DNA from: Teratosphaeria epicoccoides
Lineage: Eukaryota; Ascomycota; Dothideomycetes; Mycosphaerellales; Teratosphaeriaceae
Assembly: GCA_021401465.1 (NCBI GenBank)
Contig: JADDMT010000002.1
Span: 372,001 to 436,000, forward strand
Length of the DNA stretch: 64,000 nt
Direction: 5' to 3'
Every line of letters starts with the position of its first letter. The stretch's first letter is position 1. The translations under genes and the position numbers were made by a program. Below are positions 11,583 to 22,513 of the stretch, piece after piece. The notes beneath the pieces are model-generated. The model searched no databases. It saw only the letters and a program-made list of their open reading frames with translations, and was not told where the DNA came from.

Positions 11583-12174
11583 CTATCGGCTCTCGTCCCT
11601 GATCAGCGCAACGATCATGCTATACAGGTAGAAGAAGAACATGAGCAGGTGGAAGCCAAGCTTGATGAAGCTCTCCTTCTTGTGCACATTCAATTTGCGG
11701 AATATCTCGGTCGCATCCAGAAGGTGCTGGTTATCGAAGATTCTGTACACACACGCACACAAATGTCAGCACAAATGATAACTCGGCCTGCACTGCGAGC
11801 TCCTCCGATGCACTCTGCTTTGGCCCAAAATGTGCGGCGAGACATACTTCTTTGCATTCCATGCCAGTAGGAACAGATTGAGGAACAGTGGCAGCCAGTA
11901 GCCATTGATCAAGAACAGGACGGTCAGGAATGCGTGGACACCGGCTTCGGGGACGATGTACATGTTCAGGCGGTTGCATAGGTCGATTGGGTTGATGTAA
12001 TCGCATTCAAGGTCAGAGTACATGATCGTGAAGAAGACTTGGAGGAAGAGGTTGACTGCATTGAGGAGGACGGCCAGGAGAAAGAGCCTGCAGTGTGTCA
12101 GTCGTGTTGGTTGACGATTTCGATGTTGCGATTGTGCGCCGGGAGGAGCTGTACCATGCTTCGCCAGACATCAT
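11583..12174 (-). CDS. ERV14: ER-to-Golgi cargo receptor Erv14/cornichon
   Basis: Three minus-strand exons, 12174-12155, 12087-11848 and 11742-11583 (introns 67 and 105 bp), give 139 residues, or 138 from the second of two adjacent ATGs. The reconstructed protein starts MSGEAWLFLLAVLL and contains the cornichon hallmark YSDLECDYINPIDLCNRLN, then GYWLPLFLNLFLLAWN, IFRKLNVHKKESFIKLG and a final hydrophobic segment. Three to four membrane segments and the length match the family. Erv14 recruits transmembrane cargo into COPII vesicles at the ER. The first exon is tiny, but its two leftover bases complete the conserved Trp codon, which fixes the splice. Tandem with NMT on the same strand, with separate 3' and 5' regions. 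Confidence 0.95.
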
Positions 12175-12782
12175 GGGCGAGAAGTGCGCGCCTTGCGAGA
12201 CGCGCGCTCGGTTGAGAGGCGGGTATGTGTCGTTTGCCTGTTTGCGCAGCTCTTGAGCCGAGTGTGTTCCCCCTGCTTCTCGGCACTCTTGTCTGCTTCG
12301 CGTTTGATGTCGATTGGCGATAATACGCGGCCCACGTATCTTCTGGAGGCTGGAGGCTGACTGTGGCGAGGGTACAGACGGAATGAGTCACTCAGAAAGT
12401 GTAAAAGTCGAATGCAACGTGGTGTTGGTGAGGTGGGCAGAGCTCAGCGCAGAGCTGGTGTCCATCTGTTTTGCTGGGGGATGACGATAGAACCTAGTGC
12501 TTCGGCGGCACGACCCGGAGCAGCTCATCGTGCTCGCGCTTTCCCAATTCTCGACCACGGACGGAAAGAGTTCACGTAACTATGTATCAAGTTGTTCCCC
12601 CCGTCCTACATTGCGCAAGCGCTGTACGAACCACGGTGTCTTCCATACTGGTCAACGGTTGCCATGGCTTTGACCGTGGCGATTTCCCAGAACAGTCTGC
12701 CCATCACTGCATATTAGGACAGATCTACATGTATGCCCAGGTCTTGCCGGAGGCCGCCGCACCGCCTCAACTCGGGCACTCA

Positions 12783-14554
12783 TCACAACATCACAACACC
12801 CACTCCACCCGTTTTCTTCGCATCAACCATATTTGCCTCATTGATACCACCTGGCAACTTAGGCGTCCTCCAGTTGAACAAGTAGAAATGCAATCTCCCA
12901 TCACCAGGCTGGAATTTCTCTTCCGTCAGGAACAGCGGATTATCGAGTAGCGTCAGAGCGTTGAACACATGGAAGTTATCCTTTCTTGCCAGGATCAGAG
13001 CGTCATGGACGAGCTGTTGCAGGCGTGTCTGGAGGAGGGTGAGCTGCAGATCGGCGGCTTTGGGCTTCGGCCTATTGGGTGCTGGAAAGGCGGCTTCGGA
13101 GGCGTAGTAGTAGAGGTAAGCGGCGCGGATGGTTTCGGGTTTGGAGGCGCGTAGGACTGTGGACTGTGCATCATGTCAATGGAGCTTTCTGAGGCCGTAT
13201 GGGTAGCATTAGGGCTGTTTACCTCGAGCAGATAATAGCTCATGAAGTCCGTGACCTTGCCGTCCGTCTCCACCACGTACGACCATACCACATTCTTGCT
13301 CGTCTCCGAACACAGCCAGTGCTCGATCTCGGCCTCGTCGAATTGCTGCCTCAATTGAAATCGCTCCAAATATTTCGTTAGAAGGTTCTTTACAGCGGGG
13401 ACATCCTCTTTCTTCATCAGCCGCAACCCCTGAAGCTGCTGCTTATCTTCCACCTTGTACCTCAAGCGCTGCCGCAAGACCGAGGAATTTGCAGGCAAGT
13501 GTGAGAAGCCGGTATTGTAGAGATGTTCCCAGTCCAGACTACGATGGAAGTATCTGCAGGTGCTGATCGGCGTGGGTAGCAGGGTTCCGGCGGTGTAGAG
13601 CGCTTGGTAGATGCCGTCGATATAGCATCGTCGGGTGATTTCTTTGATGAGGACGGGCGCCAGACGTTTTGATCGTAGTTTCCGATGAATGGTCAAGAAG
13701 TTGATCTCGGCGGATTTGAGCGTTGCTGCCCTGACCTTGAGTATCACTGGTATGCCGGAAATGAATGCGACCAGCTTTCCTTTCTTGCCCTCAGCTGTCG
13801 ACTTTGTCCGCACACCAACATGCCAATCCTTCCTCCAACCTGGCGGCTTAAGGCTCCAGGCGAGGAAATCTTGGCTGTAATTGAATCGGAAAGAGCCATC
13901 GGTGTCTTCGACGTAATGGTTGTACAAGAGTTCGTAGAGCTCTTTCAGCTCATCTTTGTCTTCCAGGTCCACCACGCACCACTCAAAGCCGTCTACCAGC
14001 TTCTCCGGCTCAGGCCTTCCTGCTGCCTTGCAGACTTCGTCCGGCAGTATTGCACCCTCTGGTAGCTCATTTCCTTCTCCATTTGTGGTTTGCAAAAGGT
14101 TTGGCTCCCTGAACTTGGGTACTGGCTGGGTGTTCCAGAATTTGTAGTCCTCAGGCGCCTTGCCTTCTTTTTTGTTACCACCGGCCTGGCTCAGTTGCAG
14201 TTGTTGCAGCAATGAGTTGATATCATGCACAGGCACTGGGTTGGGCATCGCCGACGAGTCTTCGACTTGTGGTTCTGTGCCAGCCGCGGCGACTGCAGTG
14301 GATGGATCAACGGCCTTCTTCTTCTGCTTCTTCTTCCTGCTCTTCTTCTTCTTCTTTGATTTTGGTGCAGCTTCATCTACACCCTGCGCATCAGCCTGCT
14401 CTTCCTCATTGTCCTCCTGCTCCTCCTGCTCCTCCTGCGCCTCCTCGTCCTGACCATGCGGAGCTTCATCTCGCAGTTCACCCGCTGCTTGCGATGTCTC
14501 CGCCGGATCCATGAGCGACTTGTCTGCCACGTCGCTGGCCAACTGCGCCGCCAT
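12783..14554 (-). CDS. NMT1: glycylpeptide N-tetradecanoyltransferase (NMT)
   Basis: Minus-strand exons 14554-13223 and 13163-12783 (59-bp intron) give 570 residues. The N-terminal 100 residues are acidic, with a Lys-rich stretch (SKKKKKSRKKKQKKK) of the kind that targets NMT to ribosomes. The catalytic fold starts near KFWNTQPVPKF (about residue 140) and runs through EINFLTIHRKLRSKRLAPVL to the C-terminal LFNWRTPKLPGG segment. The enzyme transfers myristate from myristoyl-CoA to N-terminal Gly of client proteins after Met removal. MAP1, which removes the Met, lies about 6 kb away in this window, probably by chance. A GTG upstream at 14569 extends the frame, but the first ATG at 14554 is preferred. 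Splicing restores FMSYYLLE followed by STVLRAS. Confidence 0.95.
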
Positions 14555-15020
14555 TGATTCCACGCCCACTACGCCAAACTCGAAGATGTATGATCTGAGA
14601 CGTAAGTCGCGCAGCGTGCATTCAAAATGTCAGCCACCCAAATGGCCCCCTTGGCCGAATGGTCATAGCTGTGCCCCACTACCCTACCGGTTCCGCCCTA
14701 CTTCTCCATCATCTGAAGTGTTCATGACATTCACTCTGGCCTTGTACCGAAGCTGCTGTCGGCTTCATGGACATTTCGCGCCAACAGGCACCATCACATT
14801 GGTCTATGCACAAGCACAAGCAAGATCATGGCAATTGCGCGCCTTCCTCATCGGGCCGTAGCCCCGCCGGGTCCGAATGAAAGGGTTCGGAATGTGTAGA
14901 GAGGTACAGCAGCGAGCTTTCATTCTTTGATTTCTCCCAATCAATGCTATCAGACCGCTCTCGTGCTAGCTCAAGCCCATCAGATCATCCCACCGCTCCA
15001 CCCCGCGGCTGCCACACACG
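14555..15020. other. intergenic, NMT promoter side
   Basis: About 465 bp between the NMT start and the first readable codons of the broken amidohydrolase. I see no homology here to the missing N-terminal half of that enzyme. The NMT promoter should lie here. Confidence 0.5.
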
Positions 15021-16138
15021 GAGTCTAGGACGACTACTCTTCGAGGATGGCTGTTTGCAGACAACGGCGAGCTACCTCAACTGTACAATGTCTTGACGCA
15101 CTTCAATGCATACGAACGTCCCCACCGCCGAAGGAGCGGCAAAGGTGCAATGGAAGCCTATGTTGAGATGTTCGAGCTAGCAAGAAAGACAGACGTTAGA
15201 TTGCATCTCACCCACGCCACGCTGAATTTCCCGGAAAACGCTGGTCGATCTGAAGAACTGCTATCGAAAATCGGTCGGGCAATAGCAGACGGCATCGACA
15301 TAACCCTCAACACTGATCCCTATCTGCCCAGCTCAACCACTCTGAGCTCACTGCTTCTCAGCTGGATCTCTGCTCACCCAAACCGCGCATCGATCGTATC
15401 GGATCCCTCCCAAACGGAGATGATTCGCCACCAATGCTTGGTCGACGGCACAGACGGCTGCCACCACTGCACCCTCGATTGGACCGGCATGGGGGTTGGC
15501 GGCGTGCTCAATACCGATCTGGCATCGACGTGCGTGGGCAAACGCATCCAGCAAATCGCTGACCCCCGTAATGAAGACCCATCTAATACATTCATCTGGC
15601 TGCTGAAAGCCGATGACTTTGGCACAACGATTTTACAACACATTGGCAACGAAGGCAACGTCCGCAGAATGATGCGCCATCCGAGACACACAGGCGGCTC
15701 TGACGGCATCCTCACGTCCACGAAGCCTCACCTGTAGGGATGGGGAACATTCCCATGGTATCTAGGACATTATTATCGAGACCTCTCCCAAGGCAAAAGC
15801 AGAGACATACCCTCGAATTCGAAAGCGTGGAGGCTGAGACAAATTTTCCGGGTGGTTCGAAAGAAGTCCTCTCACACCTCACTTTTCGAGCCGCCAAGGT
15901 GCTTAGATTGGAAAATCGGGGGTTGGTCAAGGAGGGGTATAAGGCGGATTTTGTATTGTCCGATCCAGAAGGAATTCGAGATAGAGCCACATTCGCTGAG
16001 CCGCAGACGGCAGCGCAGGGCATCAGAAGTGTGCTGGTCAATGAAGCGGTCGCGGTCGATGAGACTGAGCCCACTGGAGCGAGGGCTGGGCGGACGGTGA
16101 GGATGGGGAAGGGTGAGGAAGAGTGGGTGGTGCGGTGA
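15021..16138 (+). pseudogene. broken N-acyl-D-amino-acid deacylase (D-aminoacylase)
   Basis: The frame reads through the C-terminal half of a D-aminoacylase-type amidohydrolase: LHLTHATLNFPENAG, DGIDITLNTDPYLPSSTTLS, VDGTDGCHH and GGSDGILTSTKPHL. It is then stopped by TAG at 15735-15737, exactly before the family-conserved GWGTFPWYLGHY, which follows in the same frame. The terminal part (RLENRGLVKEGYKADFVLSD and GIRDRATFAEP, to the stop at 16138) is in another frame, so a frameshift lies between about 15790 and 15860. The N-terminal half with the HxH metal site is absent. No intron removes the TAG, because the residues on both sides are adjacent in homologs. I conclude a 5'-truncated, inactivated gene. 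Such enzymes are more common in bacteria, so ancient transfer is possible but untested. Confidence 0.85.
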
Positions 16139-16716
16139 GCATTCGGCAGACCGAAATGTCTCTTTTCAAGTCCAAATCCAAGATTGTGCTCTACTGCCTG
16201 GTCGCATCACTTCAAATCAGAGCCATACCTCCTTCCTACGATGTACCCCATTATTGCTGATGGAAAGACAGGAAGGAGGAAGGGTCGTGGATTTTAAGCT
16301 TCACTTCTCGACATCGGCGGTGCCTCCCGACCTGTTCGTCAAAGCTTGTTCCTCATGCCGAGGCGACTGTCGATCGACCACACCCGACCTTGACGACAGG
16401 CTCTGCCCCAATTCTCAATTGTACATGCTGACTATGGCGGCACAAGCCTCGGTGTCACTTAGCTTGCACCGCTGCTGCTCCACCTGAGGTCCAAGATCAT
16501 CGATCACGGACCCCGACTAGCACCATAGAATTCACCCGTCCACAGCACCGTCGCTGACTTACAGCGGTATTGACTTTATGCAGGACCAGAAAGGCCGTGA
16601 TGATGCAGGACTGTGAAGACCCAGGTATAAGCTAGAGGTAGGGCACGTTCTCAATCCAATTTGACTCTCACGTTGCACCCACCAGCATCAGTCATCCGAG
16701 CGGGAAACATTCCAAC
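16139..16716. other. intergenic, promoter of secreted protein gene
   Basis: About 580 bp without a supported frame. The right end, rich in CT and CA, looks like the 5' untranslated region of the secreted protein that starts at 16717. Confidence 0.5.
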
Positions 16717-17708
16717 ATGCTGTCACACGGTCTCGTCGGGCTCGCCTTGGGCACCCTGGCAGCTGCACAGGTCCCAGTCGTCACCCAATTCCCAGTCACT
16801 ACCCAGGTAAAAATCGAAACCAAAGCCAGATCTTCCCCTCCCCCCCAAACCGCACCAGCTAACAAAAACGCACCACAGACATCCTTCGCCAACCCGTCCT
16901 GCACCGGCGCCGCCGCCGCCGAACAATCCTTTACGGTGAACTACAACGCACGTCCCCCCCCCCCCAACGCACACACCCAAAATCTCTGCCAGACTCCAGC
17001 TGAGTCCATCTCCACAGTTCGAGTCCGTGGAACGCGCAGACCCCATCACGGGCCTCGTCCCCATCGGCGAGTACAACCTCCTCTCCTTCACCAACATCCA
17101 ATGGGTCGACACCGACCCAGACCTCGACGGCAACCACCTGGGCCTGGCCCCGCACACCTACCCAGACGCCGCGACGTTCGGCGCCGGCGTGGACGCCCTG
17201 ACCGCGAGCACGCCGGTCATCACCGCCGACTACATCGAGAGCACGATCGACAGCTTCACGCCGAAGAGCTGGTGGTACGGCTGCGTGCTGCCGTCGCCGT
17301 ACACGGCGGGGAGCTTGCCGGTGGATTGCACGAGTGAGTTTTCCTTTTTCTTTAATCGGTTTTTTTTTTTGGAGACTCCTTCCTCCGCACGCTTGCAATG
17401 GGAGCGCCGTTCAAACCCGCCCGGCCCCCGCTGACGGGGGCGATGTAGTCACGGCGACCGGGTACACGAAATCCGGGTCGCGCGTCGCGTCGCAGAGCTT
17501 CGCGTTCGCGGCCAACGGGTCGCAGATCCAGGACCAGACGTTCGGGACTTTCGCCGACGAGTTTGCGGGCGTGTATCACTTGGGGTTCAGCGTGTCGAGC
17601 GACAATTCCAGTGCGGTGGCTGCCGCGTTGGTGGATAATCTCATCGCGACGTTGGCGCAGAAGGGGTGTGCCGCGTACTATGAAGGGAGTTATAATAACG
17701 GGACTTGA
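16717..17708 (+). CDS. secreted protein of unknown function (240 aa)
   Basis: Four exons, 16717-16806, 16879-16935, 17018-17333 and 17449-17708 (introns 72, 82 and 115 bp), give 240 residues with all phases consistent. The N-terminus MLSHGLVGLALGTLAAAQ is a clear signal peptide. The mature part contains FESVERADPITGLVPIGEYN, a GEYNLLSFTNIQW stretch and a Cys pair (WWYGC and PVDC), ending in a hydrophobic AVAAALVDNLIATLAQKGC segment. The pattern resembles ascomycete secreted proteins with a GEYNxLxF signature and no assigned function. It is probably extracellular or cell-wall associated; no GPI signal is evident. The second intron holds a C14 run and the third a T11 run. The second donor (ACG|GTGAAC) is the least certain splice. 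Confidence 0.78.
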
Positions 17709-17962
17709 GAGTGGGGGTTTTGTTTTGTTCGTCTATGGTCTGAGGGCGTACTAAGAGGGGGGGGGACGATAACGGGACTTGAGAGAGCAGGTTCTGTTTG
17801 GTTCGTCTGAGGCCCGAGGATCGATCGGTTGGGAGGCGTCTCGAAGACGAGCGGGACGACCAGGTCGTTGACGGTGTGAGCAAATTTACGGCGAGGCTGG
17901 TTACACGCTGGTGCAATTGTTTGCAATGCTCGTACATAGTTCAAGACGTGGAGGACAGACGC

Positions 17963-19581
17963 TCAAGTGAGCCACCGTCCTAGCCTCTCTCCGAACAGTC
18001 CCAACCCCGCCAGACCCTTCCCCGCCGCTCGTGCCGTGTGACTCGCCCGGTGATATCTCCACGCGCACCACGCTGCCCAGCCCATCACCGGCGCCAGCAC
18101 CGTCCCCAGCAGTCCGCCCAGCAAGATCCTGCGCTGCCTCGCCACGGCGTCCACGACTTCAGAGTAGCGCTGATGACTGAAACTCACGCGACTGTACTGC
18201 GTCGCGAACCCCGTCCTCGGGAGCTTGTCCGACAGGAACTCCTCAATCTTTTTGCGGAGCAGATAGGTGGGCGACTGCACGCCCGCGTGCATTTCCCAGT
18301 AATTCGCCAGCGCCAGGTCGTTGACCGCGTGGGCGTCGGGCACGCGTTCCGTGGAGTAGGATTCCAGGGCGGCGGCGCGGCCGGCGGGGTTTGCCGGGTG
18401 GGCGTCGAGGTGCTCGAACAGCACGCGCACGTCTTCGAGGCCGGCGTTCATGCCTTGGCCGTAGAACGGCACCATGGCGTGGGCGGCATCTCCGAGGATG
18501 ACGCCGGAGGAGCCGCAGTGGTGGGGCGCGCACTTGACGCTGATGAGCGGGAGGTGAGGGTTCTGCTCGAACTGCCGTCGGAGCTGGGTGGTGCCGATCA
18601 GGCTTGCGGCGCCCGGGAAGCGGGTGTTGAAGTACTCGACGACCGCGTCCGGGTTCCGTTCGAGGGCTCGGAAGTCGGCGGAGGGGGCGAAGAGGGTGCA
18701 GGTGAAGGATTTGTCGACGCTGGGGATGGCGATGAACATTTTGTCGGCGGCGGAGGGCCAGATGTGGAGGTGATGGGGAGAAGTGGCGAAGCCGGAGGAG
18801 GCGGACGGGGTGGTGGTGGAGGTGGAGGTGGCGGGTGGGATGGTGAACTCGCACCAGAGGATGTCGATGTAGGATTGAGCGTAGTCCATGCGGACGAACT
18901 TCATCATGTGGTAGCGGACGCTGCTGTGGGCGCCGTCGCAGCCGAGGATGAGGTCGAAATCGACCTCGATCTCTCGCGCTCGGCTTTCGGACGGGTGGCG
19001 GCGGGCGTGGGCACGGTCGGGCGTCTGGGGGGTGCGGGCTTTCCGGAGCTCAAACCATGCTTTGTGTTGCTCGAGGTCGGCGCCGGTGAGCTTGTGATTG
19101 AAGTGTAGGTTGACGTTCGGTCGACGTTGGAGCTCGTCCAGGAGGAGTCTGTTGAGGTTGGCGCGGTCCACGGCATGCAGACAGCGGCCACGGACGTCGT
19201 ACTGCTGCGACGCCTCGGTGAGGGCGCCATGCTCTTGGCCATGCACCATGCGACCATGCATGGGCACGGTGTCATGGACGATGGCATGCAGGAGCTCGTC
19301 GGAGTGAAGCTGTCTCATTGCATGGATGCCGCGTTCGGACAATGCCAAGTTGATGGAGTGGGGGAAGTTGAGGGGGGTGGTCGATGCCTCTCGAAGGTCT
19401 GCACGGGGGTGAGACGATGCACGGGGGACGGGGGACGGGGGACGGGGGATGGAAGCGTGGCTGACATACCGCTTCTCAACTCATACACATCCACGTCCCA
19501 TCCTCTCCGCGCCGCAAACAGGGCGGCCAGCGCTCCCACCGGACCCGCTCCGACGACCAGGCATCGGGTCTTCTCCGCCAT
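17963..19581 (-). CDS. BNA4: kynurenine 3-monooxygenase
   Basis: Minus-strand exons 19581-19470 and 19398-17963 (intron 71 bp) give 515 residues. The FAD fold opens with CLVVGAGPVGALAALFAARR (residues about 7-26), and the family signature GDAAHAMVPFYGQGMNAG is intact near residue 360. The junction restores SDLREASTTPLNFPHSINLA, which fixes the splice. The C-terminus carries a hydrophobic segment (LLGGLLGTVLAPVMGWAAW) followed by basic residues, fitting anchoring in the mitochondrial outer membrane. The enzyme hydroxylates L-kynurenine with NADPH and O2 in the route from tryptophan to NAD. The intron contains four 7-bp repeats (see 19421). The gene is divergent from MAP1 across about 405 bp. 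A long plus-strand open frame inside it is a GC-driven shadow. Confidence 0.94.
19421..19448. repeat. 7-bp tandem repeat in BNA4 intron 1
   Basis: Four perfect copies of ACGGGGG lie inside the only intron of the kynurenine monooxygenase gene. Such G-rich repeats may fold as a G-quadruplex in the DNA or, read on the minus strand, appear as C-rich pre-mRNA. Confidence 0.85.
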
Positions 19582-19747
19582 GTCAGGGAGGCAGTTCAGC
19601 TGTCCAACGCGGTGCCCGTCAACCAATCTTGTGCGGCGAAGAAGGGGGTTGGGGCCATGTCTGTTGTGTCAACATCCGGTGGATTCATCTCCCAACATTA
19701 ATCATTCACCAGATTCACATCGAATGCCCGCGTCATCGAGGTTGCTC

Positions 19748-19783
19748 GGCTGTGGCTGAGGCTGTGGCTGAGGCTGTGGCTGG
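19748..19783. repeat. 12-bp tandem repeat in the BNA4-MAP1 divergent spacer
   Basis: Three near-perfect copies of GGCTGTGGCTGA lie between the start codons of the two divergent genes, possibly within the shared promoter or a 5' untranslated region. Confidence 0.8.
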
Positions 19784-19986
19784 ATACGTGTGGCTGGCGC
19801 GCGGAGCACCTCGGAAGTGGTGACAGCAGACTGACAGTCCTTGAGTGTCTTTGTCAATTCAGCTGCGACACACGTCCAGCCTGTCGAGTCGAGACGCCGT
19901 ATCCAGCTGCCGCGAATCGACCGAGATTGACTGCCCGCCCGCTCATCAAATCCCGCTGATTCTCGTCTGGCGGGCATCACCCCAAC

Positions 19987-21501
19987 ATGGACCAGTATGT
20001 AAGCGCCGCACAGGCAGCCCGACACCGTGATGGATGATGGATGACGGATGATGGATGACGGATGACGGATGACGGATGATGGATGATGGATGGTGGATGG
20101 TGGATGATGGATGATGGATCATGCACGATGGATGATGCCCGGTGCATGATGCATGGCCGCTGGTGTGTTGTTGTACACGACTGACACCCGCTTCAATGTC
20201 TGCAGAGCACGCGCCAACGAGGTCACCGTCGCCAAAGCGCGCAAATGCGAGGGCCAGCACTGCGAGCAGGATGCCGGCTCCTTGCAGTGTCCCACGTGTC
20301 AAAAGCTGGGCAAAGAATCGTATTTCTGCAGTCAGGATTGCTTCAAGAGGAACTGGCCGGGTCACAAGAAGCTGCACCTCGCCCAACCCAGTATGCTCGC
20401 CAAGCTCCACCTGCTGACCCCGAAAGTCATCTCTGAACCAGACGCAGATGGCCACTACAACCCCTTCCCGAGCTATCCCTTCACCGGCCCTCTGCGCCCC
20501 GTCTACCCCTTGAGCGCGCGGAGGACGGTGCCCGAGCAGATCCAGCGTCCCGACTACGCCAGCAATGGCATCCCGCGCAGTGAGCAGGTGGGACTCTCGC
20601 CCCGCCGAACGCATCACTCCACGCACTGACGCCTCCGCAGATCTTCGTCGGCCGCCACCGGCACAAGATCCTCACCCCCGCCGAACAAGACGGCATGCGC
20701 AGAGTCGGTCGACTGGCCCGAGAAGTGCTGGACCTGGCCGCCCGAGCAGCACGACCCGGCGTCACCACCGACGAGATCGACCGCATCGTCCACGACGCCT
20801 GCGTGGAACGGAGTGCCTACCCCTCCCCGCTCAACTACTGCCACTTCCCCAAATCCGTCTGCACATCGCCCAACGAGGTCATCTGCCACGGCATCCCGGA
20901 CCAGCGACCCCTACAGGACGGCGACATCCTCAACATCGACGTCACCCTCTACCACGCCGGCTTCCACGGCGACCTGAACGAGACATACTACATCGGCGAC
21001 GCCGCGTCCAAGGACCCCGACAACGTGCGCGTCGTCGAAGCCGCGCGGACCTGTCTCGACGAAGCCATCAAACTCGTCAAGCCCGGCGCGCTCTTCCGCG
21101 ACTACGGCAACGTCATCGAAAAGAACGCGAGATCCCGCGACTGCCAGGTCGTCAAGACGTACTGCGGCCACGGCATCGATCAGCGCTTCCACTGCCCACC
21201 GAACATCCCGCATTATGCGAAGAATAAGGCGGTCGGCGAGGCGAAACCGGGCATGTGTTTTACCATCGAGCCGATGATCACCTTGGGCAGTTACAAGGAC
21301 AAGACCTGGCCGGATGACTGGACGAGCGTCACGAGCGATGGGAGCCGGACCGCCCAGTTTGAGCATACCTTGTTGGTGACCGAGACCGGGGTCGAGATTT
21401 TGACCGCGCGGTTGGAGGATAGCCCCGGTGGGCCGCCGGCGGGGTTGGCGGGCGGGGGTGGTGCGGAGGTGGGGGAGACGAACGGAGGGGGTTTGAGATG
21501 A
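19987..21501 (+). CDS. MAP1: methionine aminopeptidase 1
   Basis: Exons 19987-19994, 20206-20587 and 20641-21501 (introns 211 and 53 bp) give 416 residues. The short first exon (ATG GAC CA) uses a perfect GTATGT donor and is the only option I found that puts exon 2 in frame, giving MDQARANEVTVAKARKC. Residues about 16-60 form the N-terminal zinc-finger region (CEGQHCEQ, CPTCQ, YFCSQDCFK, HKKLH), and the catalytic half has all metal ligands: NIDVTLYHAGFHGDLN (two Asp), YCGHGID (His), FTIEPM and QFEHT (two Glu). The enzyme removes initiator Met co-translationally at ribosomes. An alternative start at 20153 lies inside the repeat-rich intron and is less likely. The Gly-rich tail after the last Glu is longer than usual. 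Confidence 0.95.
20027..20140. repeat. GGATGAT-type 7-bp minisatellite in MAP1 intron 1
   Basis: A run of 7-bp units (GGATGAT, GGATGAC, GGATGGT) occupies about half of the first MAP1 intron, between the GTATGT donor and the branch-like GACTGAC. The unit boundary drifts towards the right end. It explains the unusual 211-bp intron length. Confidence 0.85.
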
Positions 21502-21978
21502 AGGCGTGAGGAGTTCAATCGGGACGGCTTTGCGGGGACTTTTTCCCCCGGAATCTGCCTTGCCTATGAAGAGCTTCCACTCTGATGTTCGGAGGACATA
21601 CCCGGTCTTCATCCGCGACGGCCCTGATCTCATCAGGGCGCGGAAATCGGAAACGAGGGGCAAAAGGTACAGCACCTGGGCAGTGGGAGAATCTGCCCAT
21701 GTCGTCACCGACCATGGCACTACCTACCCCACCGGTTCCACAGACCGGATGCCGAGCATTTGTTGACCTGTGGTCGTACGTGGTGGTGCATCGCAGCGCA
21801 TGAATTAGAGCATCTTACGGCACCTCGCTATTGGGACTTCCGCCCCATGCTCCCCCCCGTGTGTGAGGGCGACCTCACGATCCCTCGCCCCCAGAGCTCT
21901 ATCCCATCCCACTTCTTCCTCGACGACCATCCCCCCTGAGCGCACTCCTCCCGAGCGCGTCGGCCCATCCTTGCTCTC
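21502..21978. other. convergent spacer between MAP1 and a cysteine-rich gene
   Basis: About 480 bp between two convergent 3' ends. No gene supported. Pyrimidine-rich stretches near 21850-21950 may belong to the 3' untranslated regions. Confidence 0.5.
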
Positions 21979-22513
21979 CTATGGGGCGCTCGAGCGCTCG
22001 ACCATCAATCGTGCTTGCAAAGGGCAGTAGTCCACATCCTTTGCATCCCAATCGCTGCAAATGCAAAAATAGAACCTAGTCGCGTCGCCAAAAGAAACAA
22101 AATCAGCACTGCCCGCCTCCAGCGCAAAAGCTCCTCGAGCCGCCACACCCAAAAAAAGGAAAAAAGAAAAAAAGAAAAAAAGACAAAAAGACAAAAAGAA
22201 AAAAAAGAAAAAAAAAAGCTTACTTCGTGTGCGCGTAGTTGATCGCATAGACATGCAATTTCCCGATATCGTACAAATCCTCCGTGTGGTCGACACAGGC
22301 GTGAACGCACTCTCGCTGTTGGTGGTTCGTGAGGTCGACGCAGTAGGCCGAGTTGAGCTGCATGCAGCCGTCGTGGGACTCTTTGTGCACGCACTGGTGG
22401 ACCTGTTGGGGGCAGCAGGGCTCGCCGTCGTAGACGTCGATCGCGCCGGCCCGCGCGGGGAGGTGGTGGTGCAGGAGCGTGGCCACGAGCGCCGGCCAGG
22501 CGCGAGGCTTCAT
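21979..22513 (-). CDS. small secreted cysteine-rich protein candidate (121 aa)
   Basis: Minus-strand exons 22513-22224 and 22054-21979 (intron 169 bp, donor GTAAGC, acceptor TTTGCAG) give 121 residues. The start region MKPRAWPALVATLLHHHLPA looks like a signal peptide ending near RAGA. The mature part has Cys in DGEPCCPQQVHQC, DGCMQLNSAYC, RECVHAC and, from exon 2, VDYC: eight in total, allowing four disulfides. Without the intron the protein would end at 97 residues with seven Cys, so the spliced form is more sensible. The intron is largely T homopolymer. I recognise no family. Size, signal and Cys content are those of apoplastic effectors or antimicrobial-type proteins; that role is inference. 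A Met further upstream would bury the signal peptide. Confidence 0.6.
22145..22217. repeat. A/T homopolymer-rich tract inside an intron
   Basis: About 70 bases of A runs broken by single G, C or GAC (T runs on the transcribed strand). The tract fills the 5' part of the intron of the cysteine-rich gene and forms a very long polypyrimidine stretch in its RNA. Confidence 0.85.

Noticed and set aside
18038..19108. A 356-codon plus-strand open frame rich in Gly, Val and Glu
   Set aside because: It lies wholly antisense to the kynurenine 3-monooxygenase gene, whose motifs are certain. High GC and strong codon bias on the minus strand remove stops from this frame.
20153..20205. Start of MAP1 at the ATG at 20153
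   Set aside because: The stretch looks like an intron tail (GACTGAC branch, CAG acceptor), and the ATG GAC CA exon at 19987 with a GTATGT donor fits the phase and gives a better N-terminus.
22145..22296. A poly-Phe hydrophobic peptide frame (minus strand) resembling a membrane helix
   Set aside because: It is the T homopolymer of the intron, not a protein segment; splice sites bracket it.
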